The notes beneath the pieces were generated by a model. The model saw only the letters and a program-made list of their open reading frames with translations. It searched no databases and was not told where the DNA came from. DNA of 33,219 nucleotides, taken from NCBI GenBank assembly GCA_002438075.1, contig DJSQ01000010.1, positions 1-33,219 of the forward strand, written 5' to 3'. Each line of letters begins with the position of its first letter. The first letter of the stretch is position 1. Of this stretch, positions 16,392 through 23,229 are shown piece by piece. A program made the position numbers and the translations under genes. This DNA comes from Clostridiales bacterium UBA6330 (lineage in GTDB: Bacteria; Bacillota; Clostridia; Oscillospirales; CAG-272).

Positions 16392-17405
16392 TCAGTCGGT
16401 TGCCAGCGCGATGAAGCGCTCGTTACGGGAATTGACGGCACAGTAGAAGTGATAGCTTCGCCCGCCGTAGCGGAGGAACCACGTTTTGTGCGCGTGCAGG
16501 TCCTCCCACGGGTATTCCGATTCAATCAGCGGCTTCCCCTCCCAGACCGTCCAGTCGGCAAGGTTGCGCGAGGCGGCAAAGGTGTTGAAGGCGCGCCCGC
16601 CGTCCTGCCAGCGGAAGAACAGCATGACGTAAATATCACCGATGAGCAAAATCTGCGGGTCCCCGCTGATCATTTCGCGCGGGTGCCCGTCGTCAATCAG
16701 ATCAATCACGGCGCGGTCCCCGTAGCGCTCCCAGTGAAGCCCATCGTCCGACACCGCAAGATAAATCCGCTCGGTGTACGCCGAGGAGCGCGCGTTGTAG
16801 CAGTTGACATAAGGATGCCCCGTGGTCCCGAGCGGGTCGCGGAAGAGGTAGCTTTTGAAGAGCGTTCGGTCCTCATACGGGCGGATGTCGGGGTCGGTCG
16901 GCTCCAGAATGGGCGCGCCGAGCCTGCAAAAGCCGTTCGGGTCGGTCGGGTCAGCGGTGCTTGCCAGCCCCATGGAGAGCGGGTCCGGCTCGTAGCCGTC
17001 GCTGTTTCCGCCGAGGTAGGAGACGTAGTACCGCCCGTTCACCGTCTCGGGGACAGCGTTCCCTTCCCATCGGATATCGGGGAATGCGACATATGCCGCG
17101 CATTGCCGACTGTCCCAGCGGTTGGCGTTGTCCCGTCGGAAAATCGGTCCCACATAGTCCCAGTGCAAAAGGTCCGCCGACCTCGCCAGATGCGTTTCAT
17201 AGCCCGATACGCCCGTATCCTTGGAGATTGCGATGAAATACATATAAAAGGCGTCCCCAAAGCGGAACACGCTCGGGCTGTCGGTGTAGAATTGCTCCCA
17301 CTTCATCACAGCGCCGTGCTTATTCGGTGTCCGCAGGGTCGCGTACAGATTCTCCATCTCCTTCGGCGTTATGGTTGCCGTTGTTTTTCTGACAAACTGA
17401 AGCAT
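16392..17405 (-). CDS. GH43/GH32/GH130-like five-bladed beta-propeller glycosidase
   Basis: 337 aa with no signal peptide. Near the N-terminus is YTDSPSVFRFGDAFYMYFIA, the usual first-blade motif with an acidic residue (D42). Repeated blade patterns follow: THLARSADLLHWDYVGPIF, NGRYYVSYLGGNSDG, IYLAVSDDGLHWERYG, GDPQILLIGDIYVMLFF and YGGRSYHFYCAV. These are typical of inverting or retaining propeller glycosidases and phosphorylases (clan-F/J-like and GH130). I cannot assign the exact family or substrate. It is the first gene of the left block, behind a strong divergent promoter and a GGAGGGGG ribosome site, and 9 bp before the GH78 pair. This suggests that it handles another sugar of the same rhamnose-containing glycan, such as arabinose or xylose (inference). 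Confidence 0.75.
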   Translation of the reverse strand: MLQFVRKTTATITPKEMENLYATLRTPNKHGAVMKWEQFYTDSPSVFRFGDAFYMYFIAISKDTGVSGYETHLARSADLLHWDYVGPIFRRDNANRWDSRQCAAYVAFPDIRWEGNAVPETVNGRYYVSYLGGNSDGYEPDPLSMGLASTADPTDPNGFCRLGAPILEPTDPDIRPYEDRTLFKSYLFRDPLGTTGHPYVNCYNARSSAYTERIYLAVSDDGLHWERYGDRAVIDLIDDGHPREMISGDPQILLIGDIYVMLFFRWQDGGRAFNTFAASRNLADWTVWEGKPLIESEYPWEDLHAHKTWFLRYGGRSYHFYCAVNSRNERFIALATD

Positions 17406-17470
17406 AGCCCCCTCCGTGTCTGCCCCATCGGGCGGTCCCGCGCGGAACGGACCGCCGCGGTGTTGCCTTT

Positions 17471-17499
17471 ATTATATCAGGTTTCTTTTCCGCTTGCAA
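17471..17499 (-). promoter_or_regulatory. Sigma-A-type promoter for the left glycosidase block
   Basis: On the minus strand, -35 TTGCAA (17499-17494), a 17-base spacer and a perfect -10 TATAAT (17476-17471). Transcription would start near 17464, about 59 bases before the GH43-like ATG. It faces away from the AraC promoter. Confidence 0.75.
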
Positions 17500-17509
17500 T
17501 TCCCGCTAT

Positions 17510-17534
17510 GCGCATCTTTTCGCAACAGATGCGC
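17510..17534. promoter_or_regulatory. Inverted repeat between divergent promoters, candidate AraC-family operator
   Basis: Perfect 8-bp arms GCGCATCT (17510-17517) and AGATGCGC (17527-17534) are separated by 9 bases. The repeat lies upstream of both -35 boxes, where an activator would bind. Binding by the adjacent AraC-type protein is inference; AraC proteins more often use direct repeats, so a hairpin or another regulator is possible. Confidence 0.5.
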
Positions 17535-17555
17535 GAAACCGAAATCTCCGCCCGC

Positions 17556-17584
17556 TTGTTTTTTTCTCCCGCTTGTGGTATACT
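17556..17584 (+). promoter_or_regulatory. Promoter for the AraC-family regulator
   Basis: Weak -35 TTGTTT (17556-17561), a 17-base spacer and -10 TATACT (17579-17584) preceded by TGG, giving an extended -10. The start would be near 17591, leaving a leader of about 65 bases before the regulator. Confidence 0.65.
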
Positions 17585-17655
17585 AAGAGGTAGATAAAAT
17601 TCAGCCGAAAGGTCCCCGAAACGGGGGCGCGGTCATTCCGACAGGAGGTTACGGC

Positions 17656-18549
17656 ATGGCGATTTTCGACAACCCATTTTCTCTGGAGCTGTCCGTCCGC
17701 ATCGGGTATCTGGACATCACCGCGTTCATCAACGAAAATCTGTATGTCACAAGCAACGAGTGCAGGTCGGTCCCCCACAACCACCACGATTACGAAATCC
17801 GCTACATTGCAAGCGGCACCTGCAACCAGATGATTGAGGGGAGCACCATCACGGCAAGCTGCCGGGACCTGATTCTGATTCACCCCATGGAATTCCACTG
17901 CCAGTACCACACCGACGGGGAATCCCCCTCCGCGCAGTACAATCTCCGCTTTTCCATCCGCCAAAAGCAGTGCAACCCCGCCCTTGCCAAGCGGATACGG
18001 GACCTGCTGAACGCCACCCGCCTGCTGCACGACGACAGCGGGACCATTCTGTTTTACATGAATCGAATGCGCGACGAGATTTACAGCAAGCGGTACGGCT
18101 ATATCAGCTCCATCCAGTCCTTCTGCCAGCTGATTCTGACCGAGCTGTTCCGCCTGATGGGACCCGCAACCGATTTCCTGTTCCCCTCCGAGGAAATGCG
18201 CTTCAACGGCTACGAGCGGACCCGCATTGACGAGCTGTTCCGCCGCAAGTATCTCTCGGATGTCACAATCGATGACTTTGCAAAGGACATGAAGCTCTCC
18301 AAAAGCCAGATTAACCGCATCATGAACCGAATGTTCGGAATGTCCTTTACGCAAAAGCTGACCGAAATGCGCCTGCAACAGGCGGTCTTTCTGCTGACCA
18401 ACACCGACCTGCCGCCCACGCAAATCTGCTTTGACTGCGGCTTTCGGTCCTACCCGAATTTCTACACCCGCTTTACGGAAAAATACCGCCTCTCCCCCAC
18501 CGCCTACCGCAAGGCGCACGCCGAACAGCACGAGCACTCCGAGAAATAA
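17656..18549 (+). CDS. AraC/XylS-family transcriptional regulator
   Basis: 297 aa, the only convincing plus-strand gene. The N-terminal part is a cupin-like sensor domain with HNHHDYEIRYIASGTCNQM (41-59) and HPMEFH (76-81). The C-terminal ~90 residues (about 200-290) hold the two helix-turn-helix units: TIDDFAKDMKLSKSQINRIM and ICFDCGFRSYPNFYTRFTEK, then LSPTAYRK. Such proteins bind a sugar in the cupin and activate nearby glycan operons. The ATG has a strong AGGAGG site. The gene is divergent from the GH43-like/GH78 block with a 250-bp regulatory region, so control of that block (and itself) is likely, though unproven. It ends at a bidirectional terminator shared with the converging GH172 gene. 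Confidence 0.93.
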   Translation: MAIFDNPFSLELSVRIGYLDITAFINENLYVTSNECRSVPHNHHDYEIRYIASGTCNQMIEGSTITASCRDLILIHPMEFHCQYHTDGESPSAQYNLRFSIRQKQCNPALAKRIRDLLNATRLLHDDSGTILFYMNRMRDEIYSKRYGYISSIQSFCQLILTELFRLMGPATDFLFPSEEMRFNGYERTRIDELFRRKYLSDVTIDDFAKDMKLSKSQINRIMNRMFGMSFTQKLTEMRLQQAVFLLTNTDLPPTQICFDCGFRSYPNFYTRFTEKYRLSPTAYRKAHAEQHEHSEK

Positions 18550-18554
18550 AAAAA

Positions 18555-18577
18555 GACCGTCCTCACGCGGGACGGTC
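18555..18577. terminator. Bidirectional intrinsic terminator between AraC and GH172 genes
   Basis: A perfect 8-bp stem (18555-18562 with 18570-18577) is followed by CCTTTTTGG on the plus strand. On the minus strand the same stem is followed by TTTTTTT (complement of 18547-18554). It lies between two converging genes and can end transcripts from both. Confidence 0.85.
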
Positions 18578-18607
18578 CCTTTTTGGTTTTCTTTCTTTCT
18601 TGGATTT

Positions 18608-19717
18608 TCAGCGCGGATGACGGGCAAGGCGGCAGGGGAACGGGGCAAACGGGCTGTGCGGCTCGCTCTGATACCAATAGGCAACCGAGGAAAGATCGTC
18701 CTGCCGCTCAAACAGCCCGCCGTGTCCGTTGCCGATCTGCTGGACCGTGACCCTCAGCTCCTCACGAAAGCGAATCGGGTCGGGCACGTGCCAGCGGTAG
18801 AAGGCGTGCATGGGCGGACAGCTCCGATCATGGAACGGGTGCGTAACGCCCCAATCCTTATCCGAGCGGAACGGGTACCCGAGATAGAGCGCGTTGAAGG
18901 TCGACTCCGCGAATTCTCCGCCGTCGTTGGAGGCAAAGCACCATGCGCCGCCGAAGTAGTCCTCAAAGCCGGTCCCGCAGATGGTGGGGAATGCGTCATC
19001 GCCGTCCAGATAGAACTTGAATTCGCCCTCGCCCCACCAATAGCGCGACAGCGTGGAAAGCGCGAGGAAGGTTCCGATATACTGCCCCCGCCCCTTCACG
19101 CCGTCCAGAAGCACATAGTCCCGCTTCAGCTCGGTGCAGGGCTGTCTCCTCCACTGCGCGTGGAAATATGCGGTGTTTTCGGGGAGGGACGGGCACAGGC
19201 TGTAGTCAATCTGGTAGAACAGCAAGCCGATGTCGCAGGGCTGTTGGTTCTCGATTTCGATTCTTGCCCTCCCGTTGAACGGCATGGGGATATAGCAATT
19301 CATGCCGCGCAGAGGATTGACATTGATAAGCGCGGAATTGACGGTGTAGCTTTCGCCGAAGCCGAGGCAGAAAAAGTCGCCGAGCGGGGCTTCCACCGAT
19401 GGGCGCTCCTCCCCGTTCCAATACATCCGCAGGACCAGATCGCGCAGGACAAATCGGTTTGCATCATCGGTCTTGTCCATGACGGTCATCCAGATGTGAT
19501 TGATGACTCCGACCCCGTCAATCTCCGCAAGGGTCACGGTTTTGCCCGCTGGGAGCGAGACGTAGGGCGCGCCTTTTCTGCCGACCCCCAAGTGACTTGC
19601 CGCCTGCCCGCCCGCGCCCTTCTCCCCGCGCGGGTTTTCGGCGCTGATGCTGCGGGATTCCTCATCGGTCAGAAGCGACAGGCTTCGCAGGCTGTTTGAA
19701 AAATCGGGCGTGTTCAT
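18608..19717 (-). CDS. GH172 (DUF2961) family glycoside hydrolase
   Basis: 369 aa, cytoplasmic. The DUF2961 hallmarks are present: GVGVINHIWMTVMD (68-81), LRMYWNGEERPSVEAPLGDFF (~95-115), PMPFNGRARIEIEN (144-157), and the core WWGEGEFKFYLDGDD then CGTGFEDYFGGAW (227-259). This family was founded by a difructose-anhydride/alpha-fructofuranosidase and includes D-arabinofuranosidases. E230/E232 and E252 are candidate catalytic acids by conservation (inference). The start overlaps the zinc-ribbon gene stop by 4 bp and has AGGAGG. It is the last gene of the middle block, before the terminator. The substrate could be alpha-furanosides of fructose or arabinose; this cannot be decided from sequence alone. 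Confidence 0.87.
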   Translation of the reverse strand: MNTPDFSNSLRSLSLLTDEESRSISAENPRGEKGAGGQAASHLGVGRKGAPYVSLPAGKTVTLAEIDGVGVINHIWMTVMDKTDDANRFVLRDLVLRMYWNGEERPSVEAPLGDFFCLGFGESYTVNSALINVNPLRGMNCYIPMPFNGRARIEIENQQPCDIGLLFYQIDYSLCPSLPENTAYFHAQWRRQPCTELKRDYVLLDGVKGRGQYIGTFLALSTLSRYWWGEGEFKFYLDGDDAFPTICGTGFEDYFGGAWCFASNDGGEFAESTFNALYLGYPFRSDKDWGVTHPFHDRSCPPMHAFYRWHVPDPIRFREELRVTVQQIGNGHGGLFERQDDLSSVAYWYQSEPHSPFAPFPCRLARHPR

Positions 19718-19941
19718 GGCTTTTCCTCCTGTGTTTGGTTTTCATCCGTCAGCGGCGGGAAGAGCAGACAGCCGTTCCGGCGGAATTTGAGAATCCATGC
19801 GTCCAGCGTTTCCCGTGTCCAGCCGAGGTGCTTGGCGATGCAATCGCGGCAAAGATAGTCGCTGTCGCATTTTCCGATGAACTTTCGGTGTGCGCCGATA
19901 TCCATAGTATCCAGCGACTTTCCGCAGGCTCGGCAGGTCAT
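19714..19941 (-). CDS. 75-aa double-CxxC (zinc-ribbon-like) protein of unknown function
   Basis: Start chosen at the ATG at 19941, which overlaps the GH27 stop by 4 bp (ATGA); an upstream in-frame ATG at 19959 lies inside the GH27 gene. It begins MTCRACGKSL and has CxxC pairs at 3/6 and 31/34 (CRDC), plus C25 and C58. A compact middle reads IGAHRKFIGKCDSDYL, and the end contains RRNGCLLFPPL. The pattern fits a small zinc-ribbon or a FeS/zinc knuckle. Its own stop overlaps the GH172 start by 4 bp, so it is coupled on both sides within a glycosidase operon. Similar small proteins occur in Clostridia sugar operons (from memory). The role is unknown; regulation or chaperoning of the enzymes is speculative. 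Confidence 0.8.
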   Translation of the reverse strand: MTCRACGKSLDTMDIGAHRKFIGKCDSDYLCRDCIAKHLGWTRETLDAWILKFRRNGCLLFPPLTDENQTQEEKP

Positions 19942-21080
19942 TGCTCCACCAGCTTGCAACGGTACAGCCGACAGCCGTGCCCTTCTACGTTTACGTTTAG
20001 GGTGCGGTTGGTCAGTTGGGCTTTTTCGCCTGTAAAGACCTCTGTCAGTACGGGTGTCTTTCCGCTGTGCGTGGTAATCCCCATTTCATCAAACCCGACT
20101 ACGAAACGATAATCGCCGTCCATGAGGTTGAATACGCCGACCGCGAAGTCACCGTTTTCCAGTATCCGTGCAACCACCAGTGCGTCCTCGGGTCCGCGGT
20201 CCAAAGTCAGACGGTAAAGTTGACTATAGGCGCGGTCCTGATTGATTGCCAATGCCCTCGCATTGGTCAGGATGGCTTTCGCTTCCTCCGAAAGGGTGCG
20301 GATGTCACAACCAATCATTAACGGCGAGCCGTACATACACCAGATGGCAAAATGCGTGCGGTATTCGGTCAGACTGCACCCGTGGGTTCCGCGCTCGCTG
20401 TCAATGAAGCTGTCGGGATTCATACCGACAACCAACATATCCATGTCGTTGAAGCAACCGTGTCCGTTATAGGGAAGCAATCTTGTTTGCTGTTGGGTGA
20501 TGCTCTTAATGGATTCCCAGCTGTTATGGATGTCATGCGTGGAACGGAACAGGTGCGCCCCTGTGGTCTTGACCCACTCCTGCGTTTCCTCCATGCCCCA
20601 TGAGCAGGCGCTGAATACAATATCTCTGCCGCAGTTTGCCAGTGCCGCTCCCATGCGGCGATAGAAAATTTTGCCCTCCAATGTGCCTGTGTGGTAACAG
20701 AAATCATATTTCAGATAGTCAATCCCCCATTCGGCAAAGGTCTTTGCATCGATATATTCATGGTCGTAGCTCCCGGGGTATCCGCCGCAGGTCAAAGTCC
20801 CGCAACAAGAATAGATACCCATTTTCAGTCCCTTAGAGTGGATATAGTCCGCGATATACTTGATTCCGTGCGGGAATTTCTCGCGGTTCGGGACCAATCT
20901 GCCGTTTTCGTCCCGTTCCTGTTCTGTCCAGCCGTCATCAATGACGATGTACTCATACCCTGCTTTTTTGAGCTCGGAATCCGCCAGATAGTCGGCGGTT
21001 TCCAAGAGCAATTTCTCGTTAATCTGTGTGCCGAAGGTGTTCCATGTGTTCCACCCAAGCGGCGGTCTTGTGATAACCAT
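19938..21080 (-). CDS. GH27 alpha-galactosidase
   Basis: 380 aa, no signal peptide. GH27 landmarks run in order: PPLGWNTWNTF (6-16), YEYIVIDDGW (42-51), the nucleophile segment YLKYDFCY (D126), FRSTHDIHNSW with candidate acid/base D183, and NDMDMLVVG near 211-219. It is a TIM barrel with a C-terminal beta-sandwich (VGVFNLMDGDYRF). The usual activity is release of terminal alpha-D-galactose; some family members act on N-acetylgalactosamine or L-arabinopyranose. It starts immediately after the SGNH gene stop (TAA directly adjacent to ATG). Base composition is lower in GC (about 44% in places) than that of neighbouring genes, which may point to separate acquisition. Confidence 0.92.
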   Translation of the reverse strand: MVITRPPLGWNTWNTFGTQINEKLLLETADYLADSELKKAGYEYIVIDDGWTEQERDENGRLVPNREKFPHGIKYIADYIHSKGLKMGIYSCCGTLTCGGYPGSYDHEYIDAKTFAEWGIDYLKYDFCYHTGTLEGKIFYRRMGAALANCGRDIVFSACSWGMEETQEWVKTTGAHLFRSTHDIHNSWESIKSITQQQTRLLPYNGHGCFNDMDMLVVGMNPDSFIDSERGTHGCSLTEYRTHFAIWCMYGSPLMIGCDIRTLSEEAKAILTNARALAINQDRAYSQLYRLTLDRGPEDALVVARILENGDFAVGVFNLMDGDYRFVVGFDEMGITTHSGKTPVLTEVFTGEKAQLTNRTLNVNVEGHGCRLYRCKLVEQ

Positions 21081-21677
21081 TTATCGCGTTTTCTCCTCTA
21101 TGCACTGAAAAATATAATCCGCCAGCGTTTTGTATCCGATTTCGGACAGGTGCAGTCCGTCATTCGGTTGCATCACCGCCTCGTTTTCCACCGTAAACAG
21201 CCCGCTGTGATAGACATCAATCAGGGGGTATCCGTGCTTTTCCGCATACGCGGTGACGAATTCCACCGCATCCCGCACCTGCTCCGCGTAGCCGTAATTG
21301 GAGCACGCGGGGTTCTCGGTTGCGTGCGGCGGGGCGCAAAGATAGATTTTTGCATTCGGTGCGTCACGGTGCAGGTGCGACAGGAGCGCCTCATAGTCGC
21401 GGTCCCCCTGCGTTTCCTCGCGCGGGGACAGCCCACCGTTGGTGCCGAGCATGACCACAATCACGTCCGAGCCCTCCACGCGGACCCTTCCCTTTTCGTA
21501 TTCCTCCAGATAGGAGGACGCGTTTTTTCCGCAGAAGCCGAAGTTCCGCACCTCCCAGCCCGATTGCTTGGCAAGGAAATAGGGATAATTCTTTTCCTGC
21601 ACGTTTGCGATGCACTTTTTCCCGAAAATACCGTAATCGCCCTCCGTCAGGCTGTCGCCGATTGCCGAAACGATCAT
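21081..21677 (-). CDS. Cytoplasmic SGNH/GDSL hydrolase (probable sugar O-deacetylase)
   Basis: 198 aa, a typical length for single-domain SGNH esterases. Block I is AIGDSLTEG with the serine at S9, block II glycine lies near G50, block III is MLGTNGG with N80, and block V is DGLHLS with D173 and H176. All catalytic and oxyanion residues are therefore present. Between an SGNH lipoprotein and an alpha-galactosidase it probably removes acetyl or other acyl esters from imported oligosaccharides (inference). No signal peptide is seen. It starts 17 bp after the lipoprotein stop and has AAAGGA upstream. Confidence 0.88.
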   Translation of the reverse strand: MIVSAIGDSLTEGDYGIFGKKCIANVQEKNYPYFLAKQSGWEVRNFGFCGKNASSYLEEYEKGRVRVEGSDVIVVMLGTNGGLSPREETQGDRDYEALLSHLHRDAPNAKIYLCAPPHATENPACSNYGYAEQVRDAVEFVTAYAEKHGYPLIDVYHSGLFTVENEAVMQPNDGLHLSEIGYKTLADYIFQCIEEKTR

Positions 21678-21693
21678 ATTGGTTCCCGTCCTT

Positions 21694-23124
21694 TCATCTT
21701 GTGAGAATTTTTACAGCCTTCCGCTCGCTGTTGCCGCGCACAAGGAATCTTCGGAGCATGAAGGACCCCGACGAAACCGATTTGACACGGAGGCTGACCG
21801 TATGCGTTCCGTCCTCCAGACCGTCCGCAAGGCTCGGGAGAATGCCGTCCGAGACGTTGATATCCGCATATTGCACGCCATCAATCGTGTATTCAATCAC
21901 AACCGAATCCCGATTGCCGAGAAAGAGCGTCAGCCCCGTTCCCGAAAAGGTGAAATTGAGGGTTGCGCCCGCTGTTTTGGCTACGATGCCGCCATCGATG
22001 AGGTCGGGGCCCACCGATTGAAAGCCCGAATCGGCGGGGACGGGCATCTGATAGGCTTCGTACATCGACAGGTCATGCAGAAGCGACTCGGACAGCGTGG
22101 TTTCGGGCAGCTCCTTTGCGACTTGCAGGAAGGGACTGACCTGCTTGTCAATCAGCTCCGCCTGCAACAGCTCGGCGATATAGGAGGCATACTTTGCATA
22201 GCCGTTGTCGTTCGGATGGACCACATCGGCGATATAGTAGCTCCAGTCCTTCCCCTCCTGCCGCATATCCGCAAGCAGACGGTCGGTCAGCTCCACAATC
22301 GGCAGATTATAATGCGCGGCAATCTCCCGCCAAGCCTTCGGCTCGGGGAAATTCGAGGTGGTCTGCTGACCCACGATGAGAATCACAACATCCGCGTATG
22401 GGTTGGCGGTATAGATGGCTTGCAGCATCGTCTCGGCATAGCGCTTGATGTCCTCTGCCGAGGTCCCGTCGTACATATCGTTCACGGAAAAGTCCACGAA
22501 CACAAGGTCGGGGCGCTTGGTCGCGCTTGCAAGCCCGAGGTGCTGAACGGCACGGTATGCGCCGAGCAGACTGCCCGTGCCGCCGATGCCCGCGTTGTTT
22601 TCGGTAATCTTTGCATCCGTGAAATGCTCCCGCAGCCACTTTGTTGTCAGCAAAGTCCACGAATGCCCCGCACTGCCGAACGCGCCGACCGTTACCGAGC
22701 CGCCGATGTACGCAACGTTCAGCTTCCCCTCGGATACCAGCCGATGATAGGTGTTCTGCAATGCCGATGCTTCATAAATAAAATCCGTTTCCAGCATGAT
22801 TGTATATTTTACCTCATTGTCCAGTGCCACGGTTGCCGTGCCCGGGATGGCGGTTGCCTGCGTAACGGTCAGGGTTCCCTCTCCCTCGCTCAGCTCGGCT
22901 TCCACAACGGGGATGCGAACCTCGTTGCCCGTGAGTCGGTATGTAATCTGCGAATGCTCCAAGCTCTGCTTCACCCCGTCAACGGTCAGCCCGATGATGC
23001 GGGCTTTTTCCTTTCCTCCCGTCTCGGAGGTCGGGGGCTCTCCCCCGTTCGGGTCCTGCCCGCAGGCGGCAAGCGGCAGGAGCGCCAATAAGACCGCCAG
23101 AAGTGCAATGCCTAATTTTTTCAT
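21694..23124 (-). CDS. SGNH/GDSL hydrolase lipoprotein
   Basis: 476 aa from the ATG at 23124, chosen because AAGGAG precedes it and a lipoprotein signal follows (LAAC, lipid on C21); the longer open frame to 23190 would read through a hairpin. After a ~90-residue beta-rich N-terminal region the SGNH core appears: YIGGSVTVG with S143, GIGGTGS with G182, DFSVND with N215, and IADVVHPNDNGYA with D300/H303. The last ~110 residues form a beta-sandwich (TLNFTFSGTGLTLFLGN), possibly carbohydrate-binding. It should sit on the outer cell surface and remove ester groups from glycans before uptake. It is the first gene of the middle block and pairs with the cytoplasmic SGNH enzyme downstream. Confidence 0.88.
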   Translation of the reverse strand: MKKLGIALLAVLLALLPLAACGQDPNGGEPPTSETGGKEKARIIGLTVDGVKQSLEHSQITYRLTGNEVRIPVVEAELSEGEGTLTVTQATAIPGTATVALDNEVKYTIMLETDFIYEASALQNTYHRLVSEGKLNVAYIGGSVTVGAFGSAGHSWTLLTTKWLREHFTDAKITENNAGIGGTGSLLGAYRAVQHLGLASATKRPDLVFVDFSVNDMYDGTSAEDIKRYAETMLQAIYTANPYADVVILIVGQQTTSNFPEPKAWREIAAHYNLPIVELTDRLLADMRQEGKDWSYYIADVVHPNDNGYAKYASYIAELLQAELIDKQVSPFLQVAKELPETTLSESLLHDLSMYEAYQMPVPADSGFQSVGPDLIDGGIVAKTAGATLNFTFSGTGLTLFLGNRDSVVIEYTIDGVQYADINVSDGILPSLADGLEDGTHTVSLRVKSVSSGSFMLRRFLVRGNSERKAVKILTR

Positions 23125-23140
23125 GGTTTCTCCTTGACAC

Positions 23141-23187
23141 GGCACCTTCCGCCCGACAAACGCCGCGGCGGAAGGTGCCCTTTTTTT
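23141..23187 (+). terminator. Strong hairpin with T-tract on the plus strand, upstream of the SGNH lipoprotein
   Basis: Perfect 13-bp arms (23141-23153 and 23167-23179) and then CTTTTTTT (23180-23187) on the plus strand. No plus-strand gene lies upstream, so as a terminator it would stop antisense transcription. On the coding (minus) strand the hairpin has no U-tract and ends about four bases before the AAGGAG ribosome site, so it may instead shape the 5' leader. Confidence 0.6.
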
Positions 23188-23194
23188 CAAATCA

Positions 23195-23229
23195 GGTTGT
23201 CGGTTGTCAGAGGTCAGTTATCAATTGTC
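23195..23229. repeat. Five degenerate heptamers (GGTTGTC-type)
   Basis: Five adjacent 7-base units are seen: GGTTGTC, GGTTGTC, AGAGGTC, AGTTATC and AATTGTC. They start in the intergenic gap and run into the last codons of the 23221-25635 gene. A similar heptamer run is at 31862-31889. They resemble short tandemly repeated heptamers known from other bacteria. Confidence 0.55.

Noticed and set aside
14085..17597. Long plus-strand frame (over 1,100 codons) opposite the GH78 and GH43-like genes
   Set aside because: It spans three real minus-strand genes and a promoter region, has no recognisable domain, and is only a by-product of codon bias.
23125..23190. Upstream ATG for the SGNH lipoprotein
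   Set aside because: The extension would translate a strong hairpin and bury the lipoprotein signal; AAGGAG fits the ATG at 23124.
23195..23229. CRISPR array from repeated units
   Set aside because: Units are 7 bases without spacers of even length and there are no cas genes.
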